64,000 nt of DNA. Origin: Ulota crispa. Lineage: Eukaryota; Streptophyta; Bryopsida; Orthotrichales; Orthotrichaceae. Made by a program: the position numbers and the translations under genes. Below, piece after piece: positions 13,467-23,146 of the stretch. A model generated the notes under the pieces. That model was not told where the DNA came from and searched no databases. It saw only the letters and a list, made by a program, of their open reading frames with translations. Location: NCBI GenBank assembly GCA_963920765.1, contig OY987242.1:9326789-9390788 (forward strand), given 5' to 3'. Position 1 is the first letter of the stretch. The number at the start of each line of letters is the position of its first letter.

Positions 13467-13758
13467 GGGAAAATTTCATGGATAACCCTGTTTTTCAGAA
13501 ATTGCATAAATATCCTTGGACCCAAAATCGTCAGGCATTTGTTTTATTGTGCACGTCATTTCCCTTCTTTTTTTGTGCGCATGTTGATTCTTTTCTGTTT
13601 CATTACATTCCCTTCTTCAACATTGATCATGCAGGAAGTTCAAGCACAAATAATAAATGTCTAAAATTTATGATCTAAGGGTATTTGAGTAATTTCTAAA
13701 GAAACAGAAATATCTATATAAATATTGCAAACTTCAAAGGTATCCATAAAATTTTCCC
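13467..13758 (+). mobile_element. Mutator-type MITE, 292 bp, with 9-bp target duplication
   Basis: TTATTTCTA occurs at 13458-13466 and 13759-13767. Ends GGGAAAATTTCATGG and CCATAAAATTTTCCC. It shares its inside with the element at 6621-6956, in the same orientation. No coding capacity. Confidence 0.87.
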
Positions 13759-13823
13759 TTATTTCTAATGGCACAACTGTAATTGAACTACTCCTAGTAC
13801 AAGACAAGAAGGACACGCAGCAC

Positions 13824-14107
13824 TTAACCCCTAAATGCCGGGCCTATGACCACTTAGCAATAGCTGGGCCATTGGGCGAGTCTTTCTTTTTGTGCTTGAT
13901 TTGGAGGGGTCTTCCAGTTTTTGGAAGCTAGCAAACATTTCATGAAACGTATCTAAATCAACTAAAGTTCAAACCCAAATCTTCTTGTGTTTTCACAATA
14001 AAATTTTGAATGCCTTTCAAAAATTTAATATATTTTAATTTTCTAATTTGTTGTTCGTGAAAAGTAGCCAAACTTAGTATGTGTTTTGGGCCCACTTATC
14101 AAATGCA
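13824..14107 (+). mobile_element. TTAA-family fragment, left end only
   Basis: Starts TTAACCCCTAAATGCCGGGCC. No matching right end was found before or after the complete copy at 14108, so this looks like a truncated element into or next to which the second copy inserted. Confidence 0.6.
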
Positions 14108-15040
14108 TTAACCCCTAAAGCACTAAGCTCAATTTCTCACCAGAACCGCTCCAAAACTGCCATTTCTAGTACAAGTACCAAATTTTAGGAAAAAAAAACT
14201 TTTTTTGACAAATGTAGCCTAAATCTTGTACTATACTAGTACCAAAAGATGTGAAAAAAATTCAAGAGTTTTCACCATGTAGATTGTTAGATATTTAAGT
14301 TTGAATTGACAAAAAGTCATTTTTTGTCTCTGCAAAGTCCAGGCAGCTACACTTCACAAGGTCATATCTATATGAAAAAAACTCCAAAATTGTTGTTATT
14401 TTTTGGATTTTTTCTTCAAAGCAAGTTGGATACACACTTGAAAAACTTCAAATCATTTGGAATTGTAAAACACATGGAAAAGAAACAGTAAGTAAAAATT
14501 AGTAGAGAATGATTCAAACCACTAAATTGAGAAGAACTTAATCATGGAAATGAAAAATTCCAATCCCAATAGTTATAATTTTGTGATAAACAATCTACAT
14601 CTTTTGGTTTTCTTTCTTTTCTACAATATTGAAAATTGAGTAAATTAATGAACTTCAAAGTTTACTTTAGGGTAGACAATTCATAATTGCCCGCAAACAA
14701 AATCTCCTTATAACTTTCATCTCATTGATCAAAATGGAATGACTCAAAGCTCCCCAAGTATATACAAATCTAAAGAAGCAATTTTGAAAACAAAATTCAA
14801 AAAAATGTAATCTTTAAAAAAAAAATTTGGCTGCTTGCCAAGCAAAGGAAACTACATATCATGCAATAACTTTTGAACCACCAAGTCAAAAGTAATGAAA
14901 ATTGTTGGGTTTTAAAACTACTCCTTGGACACATCATGTGCAAAGATTTCAAAGAAAAAAAATAGAAACTCCATTGGTAGTGAGCTGCCCAAAATTGCTA
15001 TGTTGCCAAAAAAAAGGGTGTTCAATGCTTTAGGAGTTAA
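14108..15040 (-). mobile_element. TTAA-family MITE, subfamily B (933 bp)
   Basis: TTAA at 14108-14111 and 15037-15040 with CCCCTAAAGCA and TGCTTTAGGAG inside. The inside (for example AACTTTCATCTCATTGATC near 14710) matches the copy at 52008 in the same orientation, and the copies at 9270 and 31163 inverted. No protein is encoded. Confidence 0.83.
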
Positions 15041-16192
15041 GGATAATCTTAGTTCTATATCAAATATTTTACATTTGTAAGCCCTTGTTTAGCCATTACA
15101 TGTGAATCTGATTTTCATTTTTTATTTTTCAAAAACACAATCACCTTCCTTCAATAAGTTTTTGATTTTTCCCATTTTTTCTAAAATCTCAAACTATCAT
15201 GGAATTTTGAAGAAAAAGTGAAAAAATTCATATCCCACACAACATAAGCTAAAGTTTGTTAGTAGGCTAAACATTTAAAAAATGATTTTTATGGATTGGT
15301 TTTAGATCAAGAGTAAGGAGCTACGAGTGGCAAGATACATAAACAAGGTTGTTTCTTGCAAACTGTTTATAAAGAGTATTTTTGTGTAGATAAATCATAA
15401 TTACTTCAAGGAAGCCATTTTCAACATCTAGGAAAGTAACCCCATTCAAGCTATTTCAAAAACAAAGACTGGATGAAAAGTGGTGTGTTATCATAAGTGA
15501 GCTCTATTAAAAAGTCATACGCATGTCCCTAAATGGCGTTGCCTATGTGTTGAACCCACTCTAGGACCAATAAGGGGTACTCCAAATTTTCAAAAATGTG
15601 AAAACATGGCATATAAATTTGCGAAGACATAGCATAAAATGTCTAGAATAAAAGTCTTGATGATGAGAAAATAAGAGTTTGACAATGAACTTCAGACAAA
15701 AATTTGGATTATGACTCATAGATCATATCCATGCAATTGGAATTACCATTGTGCTCATCACATTTATCATCATTAGAATTTGAAACAAATAGTTCAAAAT
15801 TCTTTTTACAAACACATCGTGGATTTAAAATCGAATAATTTAAAGCATTTTTTTCCCTTTTACAGCTTATAAAATTCAATTCTATCTGCCTTGATCATAC
15901 AAAGGTTCTTCTCTCTTTCTCATGCTTATTTTTCAGTGTCATGATTGAAGGCACCTTTATTGAGTTGAAAAAGTTAGCTCTTGAGGTGAAACAAACCTCT
16001 AGTTTTTGAGCTACAACATAGATGCAAAGAAAAACTCTAGAGATATATAGCACACTAAGGTTACAAACAAACACAAAAATCTAATAACACAGTGGTTAAT
16101 GAAATAACTCAAAATCCCTCTTAAAGACAATGTCATAGTGTTGAGAAGTAATTGCAAAATTTTTAGTAATTTTTTTTCAAGGTGAAATAAAC
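15041..16192. other. AT-rich spacer, nothing recognised
   Basis: No gene, hairpin or tandem repeat stood out. Confidence 0.4.
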
Positions 16193-16196
16193 TTGT

Positions 16197-16932
16197 GAGT
16201 AGTTGCAAGAATGACCAGCCAATTTTGTCTCAAACACCCTTAAAACTGGTAGTACTAGGTAGTACTATGAGCTTTTGAAATATATATTTTTAAAATAAAA
16301 TAAAATATGGAAAGTTTGTAAAGCATTTAAAATAGCATACTCGTGAAAAATCAGACTTAGAAAAAATTATCTTAAAAGTTATGCACAAAAAAGAGGGACA
16401 TAAATTATCAACAAAAAGACAATTTCCTTTTTGCTTTTTAGAAAATAATAAAATAATTCAAAAAAGTAAAATAAAAAATGACCATTTCTCATCTCTCTCA
16501 TTAGCTTGAACTGATGCAAGTGCTTTTTGGAGGAAGGTTTTTGTCTTTCACCAATGGAGCAAAAGGATGCCCACTTTGAGACAATGTGCAGGGCACATTT
16601 TTTTGAGTTTAGTAAAATTAGTCAACAAATTTGTGTAATGATGCCTCCTAAACCACTTCCCTAATTTTTGGCTTTGGACTCACTTTTCTGAACCCAAAAT
16701 AGTACTAAACACCACCAACACCACAAAGGTAGACATGCAATTGGGGTCCACTTAAACATATTAAAATAACTTTAAAAAACCAAAAAAATCATTGAATGTC
16801 AATAACTTTCATGTTCACCTTACTTTAAAATTTCAAGTCAAAATGACTAAAACCACAGAAGATAGGACCCAAAAACCACCCGCAAGAGGTGAAGGGGGTA
16901 GAAAGCAGGACTGGTCATTCTTGCAATCACCC
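16197..16932 (-). mobile_element. GGGTGATTGCAAG-family MITE (736 bp) with 4-bp target duplication
   Basis: TTGT lies on both sides (16193-16196 and 16933-16936). Ends GAGTAGTTGCAAGAATGACC and GGTCATTCTTGCAATCACCC are inverted repeats. It is related, in opposite orientation, to the copies at 35947 and 56659; all share a short AAAATAGTACTAAA phrase and a GAGGGAGATAAG/CAAAGTGGGCATCC-type segment. No transposase frame. Confidence 0.82.
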
Positions 16933-17123
16933 TTGTACTATTTCAATTATAGAACAACTTAAGGAAGGAACCATTGGAGACCTATATAATGAAAAAAATG
17001 TTAAAAAGCAAACATCCAAGCTTTAATAATAAATGGACAGACACAAAACTGAGTGTCACTATGCACAAAACTTGCTTACATATAGTTAGGAAATGCTATA
17101 TTATGAGCAAGCTTAGATTTGTG

Positions 17124-17328
17124 GGCCATGAGTCATGAGCCTAGATTTTTTGTTAGAATACTAAAGTTCACTTACAACCATGTACATAGGGCTTTATGAT
17201 TGTGCATTTTAAACTTTCATCTCTTGAAAAACTTATCAATTTTTTTAATTTTTTTTAGTTTTTCCGTTGATTTTGAACTTAAAATTGGTTCCCCTCATAG
17301 AAAACTTGGCTCACTGTTCATGGCTCGC
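17124..17328. mobile_element. Small repeat with CATGAGCC / GGCTCA...CATGGC ends
   Basis: GGCCATGAGTCATGAGCC at the left faces GGCTCACTGTTCATGGC at the right, an imperfect inverted pair. The inside (CATTTTAAACTTTCATCTC) recurs near 61566-61590. Probably a two-copy MITE family in this window. Confidence 0.5.
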
Positions 17329-17559
17329 CATTTTACACTCACAAAACAGAATTGTCCACTTACAATAATTGTTGAAAACATGAATTGCCATACCATATCA
17401 TAAGGATCCCAACATTACCAATCACCATACCCCTTAAAAAAAGGCAAGTCCCAACACTCTTACCAAAATATAGAACCCAATTTTTTATAGCAAAACTTAT
17501 AATGCGTGACATGGGTTCAAACATCATGAAACCACAAGAATGAGTACCACTCTTGCTTA

Positions 17560-19046
17560 TTATGTGACGTCCAGAAATTGGGGCTAGGAAAGAGGGTGAG
17601 TGAGAGTCCAACCCAATGCTATGGGGAGATTGGAATGATTGATGGTGGGGGGAGAAGTGACAAGAAACGCATTGCCCGGCATGTGAGGAATGAGGAGTGA
17701 GGTTGGGCCAATTCAAGCAAGGGTGGATAATAAGTGCGGAGGGCAGCAGCTTTGCCTTTGCTATTGGAGCCATGGCACCAGAAGCATGAACATGGCGTTT
17801 CTAGTGAAACACTCAGTCAATGGGTCAGTAGTGCAACCACTCCCCCCCTTCACCAATCATGACATCTATCCAGGAACCAATATTAAACTAGATTGTCAAT
17901 GGGGCCCAATGGGGCCCAATAGGGGGCCAATGGGTACTAACGGGGGCCAATGCAAGCCTGCCAGCACGATCCCCTTGGGGTGGGTGGGTGGGTGCAAAAA
18001 AAGATTGAAGAATAGTAATAATGATAAGAGTAGTAGTAACAAAAACCAAAACCAAATGAAAACTAATGCCAACAACGATAGTAAACTCAGAGTTTGGTCA
18101 AAGCAGGCAAACTCCAAGGCCACAGAAGTGGACTAGGAGCTCACCTAGAGTGAGCTCAAGGTTGAGCGACTTTGCCACTGTGACTGAGAGAAAGCGTCCC
18201 TCCCCCATTTAGTCTCAAAACGAGACACCTGTCCAGTTGCCGCATCTGGGCCAGAGTCTCTTTTCGCCAGGTATTGGAGGGGGGCAGTTGAGAGCACACT
18301 AAAGTATTCTTCACGTGGCCAAGCTGGATACACTGACACACCAGTGTACACTGGGGTTTGGTCACGCGGTTAACAACAACACACTCACCTCCGCACCCCC
18401 ACCCACACCCCCCACACAGCAAAGAAGTAAAGATTTCCCAAAGAAAAAAGAGTAGTGACATGGAAAGTATGCGTTTAAAAAAATTGTTTGTACACGTGGA
18501 AACCAGAAAAGAGGGAAAAAGAAAGAAAGCACAAGCCAGTAGGATGTGCTGCAGTGGGGGGGCCGTGGCTTGAAAGTAGAGAGAGCCCAGTGTGAACTAA
18601 AAAAGCATAAATGCGACTGGGAGGGTCGTTTCAACAACGGAACTAAAGCATCATCCTTTGGGGCATCCCAGAGTATTTCCTACTTCGTCTATGAACTAGA
18701 ATTCTGCCCTTTCAGTGTTGGCTATTCTTTCTGTGTGATAGAGCTTTTCGGTATTTTTTTTTTAATTTTTATAACCTGTGTAGTAATTGAGAGCACCCAG
18801 TGATTGGGCTCGTCGCCGTATACAATACAATGACGGAGTGAGATGGGAGGGGAAGATTGAAAAAAGAAAACCAGCAAATTTGACGGGCAAGGAATGAAGG
18901 AAATGTCGCACGATCCGCTTGCAAAACTGTGCTTGAAATTTGATGACGAGGGTGAAAAGGCGAGCCGCTTCAAGTCGGGAAGCTTTCGATTGAATGATTC
19001 CACAGGGCTCACGAGAACCATGCTAGCTGTTTGGGCGTCGTCGTCG
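17560..19046 (-). other. 3' flank and probable 3' untranslated region of the zinc-finger gene
   Basis: The composition stays mixed and moderately GC-rich for about 1.4 kb past the stop, then drops to spacer level. It holds an imperfect tandem of a GGGGCCCAAT-like unit (17897-17955) and a small perfect hairpin (arms GAGCTCAC at 18137-18144 and GTGAGCTC at 18150-18157). No frame here resembles a known protein. The poly(A) site cannot be fixed. Confidence 0.4.
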
Positions 19047-22000
19047 TCACGCCGATGTCGGAGTAAGTCCGGGCACCAGCGCCATGCTGGCCACATGAGG
19101 CTTCGGGTGGATGGTCAAGGAGTCGAGAGGACCGGCGTGGTAGGCGCGTTCAAAGTTGGAGAATTGGTTGTTGATGGGCTCCCCGGGGTTGTTGCTGTTG
19201 TTGATGTTGTTGTTGCTGGAGCTGGGCTCGGATTCGCACACCGGCGGCGCTGCTTGCTCTGCTGGGGAGTCCGCGTACGAGTTCCGGGAGTTGGTCATGA
19301 TGTTGAAGAAGCTCAGGCTGGCTCCGGGCATGTAATTCGACATCCCCGCGGCCTCCATGCCCTGTTGTTGCGCCATCTCCTCGAGACACTCGGGAGCGGG
19401 CAGATTCAAATCCAGCTGCACGCCCTCCTTGAGTGGCCTGCTCTGTTGCCCTGTTTGCACCGGCTTGCTTGCGCTCGTCACCTCCGGGGTGCCGCTTCCC
19501 CCGCCCCAGTGACACCTCTTGTGCCCGCCCAGCGCTTGGCCCGAGGTGAAGACGCGGTGACAGATGGAGCACTCGTGCGCCTTGGCCTTGCGGTTGAGCA
19601 TCTCCTCGTTGTCGTCCTTGGCGGTGGTCAAGAAGGCGCACGGCTTGTTGCTCTCGTCCTCGGTGCTGTTGTGCGACGTCTCCGGCACCAGCAGCAGCTC
19701 ACTGGGCGGCAGCAGCTGCTCCTCCGACTTGAGGTTGAGCTCCTCGTCGTCTGCGTCCATGGATTCCTGGCTCTGCTCGTGCGCCCCGCCGTCGTTCACA
19801 TTGGTCCGTGCAAAGCACCCCTTCACCTTCTTGTGGCTTGCCCGGTGTCCCCCCAGCGCTTGATGCGACTTGAACTGCCGCTTGCACGTCGTGCACTCGT
19901 ACTTGGACCTCGTGCCGGTGCTCTGATCCCCTGGATTAAAAGAAAACAAGAGCCAAAGAGAGTGAGACGACCTGGCGGAGATCGACATACTCAGCATGCA
20001 GTGCTCAAATCTGAATAGAAAATCACAACATTCAGCTTCGGAATAATTAACAAAGGGAACCCACCTGCGTCAAAGTCGTCACCACCATCGTCGGCGTCGC
20101 CGCTGGGACTGGCATCATCCTCATCAGCTTCCATTTTGACATTCCTGTCCCTTTGGGGGAGCTCATCAACCTCCGCGTCCAGGCCAAACTCCGGCGTCCG
20201 AGACTTGCTCCGAGACTTTCTGCCATGCGAGTCCGGCGTCAGCACGAGAGTGAGATTCTCCTTGTCGGCGGACTGGAGAAGCATGAGAGCCTCGATCATA
20301 TCATTCGATTCGGTCTTGGCGCTGTTGACAGCGTCCAGCGAGCGGTGCGTCTGCCGCGACCTCTTCGACCGCTTCATCCATCCCATGACCGCGTGTCGGT
20401 CGCCGTTCGACATGTACGCAGCCTCAATGCTCTCGGTGTCACTCTCGTTGTCCGAGGCCTTGCCAGCTCGCCGCGAATCCAAGGACGCCGACTTGTCGTT
20501 GTCCTCGGTGACCGATGGCGGGGGTGGCGGAGGCAGCTGAGCCGGTTGCTGCTGATGCTGCTGCTGCTGCAGTTGCTGTTTCTTCCGCCTGAGATTGCCA
20601 CCTGCATGTGGGCCGCTGCCCTGGGGGTGGTTGCTCTTCTCAGTCGGCGGCTGAATCCCTCGCCACTCGCGCTCCGGGTGGCACCTCATGTGTCCAAACA
20701 ACGCTTTCCAAGACGGGAACTCTTTACCACACTCGGTGCACGGCTTCGGGAACTCCTCGGACATCGAACTCGTCTTCTTCGCTGTTGGTGCCGACCCTGG
20801 CACCGGTGTCGCCACTCCTCCCTCTATCGTGTACTCCTGGTCGATCAGCTTCCTGCTTCGCTTGGGGTTCCGGCGCAGTGTGTACTGCGGATGGTACTTC
20901 TTATGCAAGCTCAAGCTTTTGGCACTCTCGAAATCCTCGTTGCAAATTCCACACCGGTACCCTGTGCCGTCCACCTCGTCTCCATCCCCCTCGAGCTCCT
21001 CCGAGCTTGACGTCTGCCTCAACTCCTCTCCGTCTTCACCCCTCTTCCTGGAGCCCTTGGACTCCGGAGTGGCTCCATCCTGAAACTTGGCTGACCTCTG
21101 AGAGTTCGTGAGCGAGCTCGACCGCGTCTTTGCCGTGGTCAGCTTCCGAAGTCCAGGGCGTGATGAGTCGCTCCTGCGGGGTCGGGACACCGGCGAGCTC
21201 TCGTTCGCGGGAGAGTCGGGGTTGGCGATGTTGTTCACGGCCACTCCGTCTCCTCCCCTAGAACTGCTGACCTCCGCCTTATGACCGTAATCGTCGGTGT
21301 GGTCGGACTTTCTCTCAATTTCGACCTTCGTTGCTGCCGTGCTGTTCTCGCGCGCTGCACTTTGCTTTTCCACCTCCCCTTGCTCAATGTCCATACCTGC
21401 ATGCATAAAACGGAGCATTAATACAAAGCTTGAACAAGGATTAACACTAAGTTGTATCAGCTTATCTCAAGTTGACCTCAGCTGATATTACAGCAACAGG
21501 AGTTTAATTGAAAATGCATGCATAGTTAACCGTACACATGCATGTAGCTACCTCACACACCAAACATATCTAACAAAAAATTTAATTAAATATGCACGGT
21601 ACCCACGTCAGTAGCTATGGTAGCAACCCTTGCTCAGGATCTCGCTACAGGCGGTGGCCAAAAGTCACTCTGACATAAACGCTGCAAAGATGGAGGTCCT
21701 TATGAAGCCGAAGTACAGAGAAAGCCAGCTCAGACTGCATATGCATTGCCCATATAACGCAGCTCACGAAACCCCACATACTCTCAGAAACTGAGAGTGA
21801 CCTCAGTCTGTTACTCCTCTGTACCAACGAGGGCATGTATGGGGAGGACAACTGAAGGACTAAGTGACACAGTGAGCTGGGGAAGGAGTGAGTACGCCTA
21901 CTCATGGAGCTAAACTACCACTTCACTGGTGGTTCCAAGCTAAAACTACCATTTCACTAGTACTTTTTTGCTATCAATAGAGTGGGCACTAAGTTACTCC

Positions 22001-23146
22001 AAAGATCTTTAAAAAGAAAGTAAGAAGCTGAAGAGGCTCTTCAGAGACGAAGGGCTTGCAAGCTGGCTAAGCGAGCTTGTAGGATCAGAGCGCCAAGGTA
22101 TGGACATGGTGGAATCGTCCGTTACAGAGGAAGCTCACTCACCCTACCTATCACTAATAAACATTGGTGCCAACCCCGCCAGAGTCGCTCACAGAACCTC
22201 ACCACACGAGCTCCGAATTGTGCTCACTCTCAACTGCAGAAACTCTCGACTGACAAATCTAAGTCAAACCCATTCATCCTTGCGGGCCTCCACTGTTCAG
22301 CTGGGCGTACTCTCAGAAGCCCCTCCCAAAGCGTAAGTCACTGCAATCGGTGACCCACAGACAGACAGACAGACAAACACTGTGGAAGAGCAAAAGACGG
22401 GGAGCTAAGAGCGGAGCTTCCCGAAGCTGCGGACCACGCGATGAATCCCACGAGAACACGAACCGACTAAGCTGGTCAACCAACCTCAGTCGGAAAGAAA
22501 GCGCACGTTGCGCGAAATCTCGAGCTTGAGCTTAAGCTTAAGCCGACTAACACGACAATCGCGACGACGACGACGACGAAGAAGCTGCTGATGACGTACT
22601 TGACCCCAGAGAATCCCCGGTCAGCTCACGAGAGTGAAGCGATCACAGCGCCACGAGGTGGTGTCAAAGCAAGAAGAGACGGCGAGAGCACGGCAATTGA
22701 CGCGCATCCCGGCGCGAACCGGGAGCTCTGCCCTCGACAAAGGGATATTAAGCTGAAGAGAAGAGCTGAAGAGAGAGCATGCGCGCGAGCTCCTCCGAGC
22801 TCAGCGGAAGCTAGCCACGATATGCGATCCAACCCCGCTCCAAAAATACCCATCCCCTCCCCAGTCTTGGAGTTGCCGAAATTCCGCGAAAGACAGAGTG
22901 GACTGTGAGAGCGAGCTCACCTTCGATGGCAGGAGCTCGGAAATTCGGCTCCCCCGCGATGCCGTTCGTCCTCAGGGGGCCACTGCTGGCGCACGCATTG
23001 TCGGCGAGGAGTGAAATTGGTGCGCGCTCGTCGTCCGCGGGGTCAAGATCCATCGCGGCGCGCGTCTGATCCGTGGTCTGATCCGGCGCCACCCTGTCTA
23101 GCTCCCTGTCTTCCTTGCTGCTGTCCACGGCGTCGGTCAAGGTCAT
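19047..23146 (-). CDS. Four-finger plant C2H2 zinc-finger transcription factor (ZAT-like, QALGGH class), three coding exons
   Basis: Predicted nuclear DNA-binding protein, probably a repressor. Coding exons are 23146-22921, 21396-20065 and 19930-19047; both junctions have GT/AG sites and keep the frame in phase 1, giving 813 residues. Four fingers are visible: residues 222-244 (C224, C227, H240, H244), 293-315 (C295, C298, H311, H315), 530-552 (C532, C535, H548, H552) and 638-660 (C640, C643, H656, H660). Fingers 3 and 4 carry QALGGH, the plant-specific recognition helix; finger 2 has KALFGHMRCHPEREWRG and finger 3 is followed by KKVKGCFA, as in four-finger ZAT4-like proteins. LDLNLP at 692-697 fits an EAR repression motif (LxLxL and DLNxxP). 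Basic clusters at 249-258, 415-424 and 468-475 could be nuclear signals. Gln/Pro-rich (349-369) and Asn-rich (759-774) stretches are probably disordered. The start is the first ATG in the exon 1 frame. Family is firm; the target genes and the exact start are inferred. Confidence 0.9.
19931..20064 (-). other. Intron 2 of the zinc-finger gene (134 bp, phase 1)
   Basis: Donor GCAG|GTGGGT and acceptor TTTTAATCCAG|GGGATC on the minus strand. It separates fingers 1-2 (exon 2) from fingers 3-4 and the EAR motif (exon 3). If retained, translation runs 20-25 codons into it and stops, which would leave a two-finger protein with neither QALGGH finger. Confidence 0.85.
21397..22920 (-). other. Intron 1 of the zinc-finger gene (1524 bp, phase 1)
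   Basis: On the minus strand the donor reads GAAG|GTGAGC and the acceptor TGCATGCAG|GTATGG. Joining them gives ...RAPAIE-G-MDIEQG... in frame. The intron is less GC-rich in its middle and carries simple repeats, (CAGA)n near 22360 and (CGA)n near 22562. Exon 2 also has an open frame for a few codons upstream of the acceptor with its own ATG, so a shorter protein starting near 21418 is possible if transcription begins inside the intron. Confidence 0.8.
22352..22582. repeat. Simple repeats (CAGA)n and (CGA)n in intron 1
   Basis: About five CAGA units lie near 22360-22380 and about six CGA units near 22560-22580. Both are inside intron 1, so length changes would not alter the protein. Confidence 0.8.

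Noticed and set aside
18894-20018. A 374-codon plus-strand frame
   Set aside because: It is antisense to exon 3 of the zinc-finger gene. GC-rich coding DNA often leaves the opposite strand open; the protein is Leu/Arg/Val-rich with no family resemblance.
20153-21111. Overlapping plus-strand frames of 285, 167 and 131 codons
   Set aside because: Shadows of exon 2 on the other strand. The minus frame holds two C2H2 fingers and in-frame splice sites, so it is the real one.
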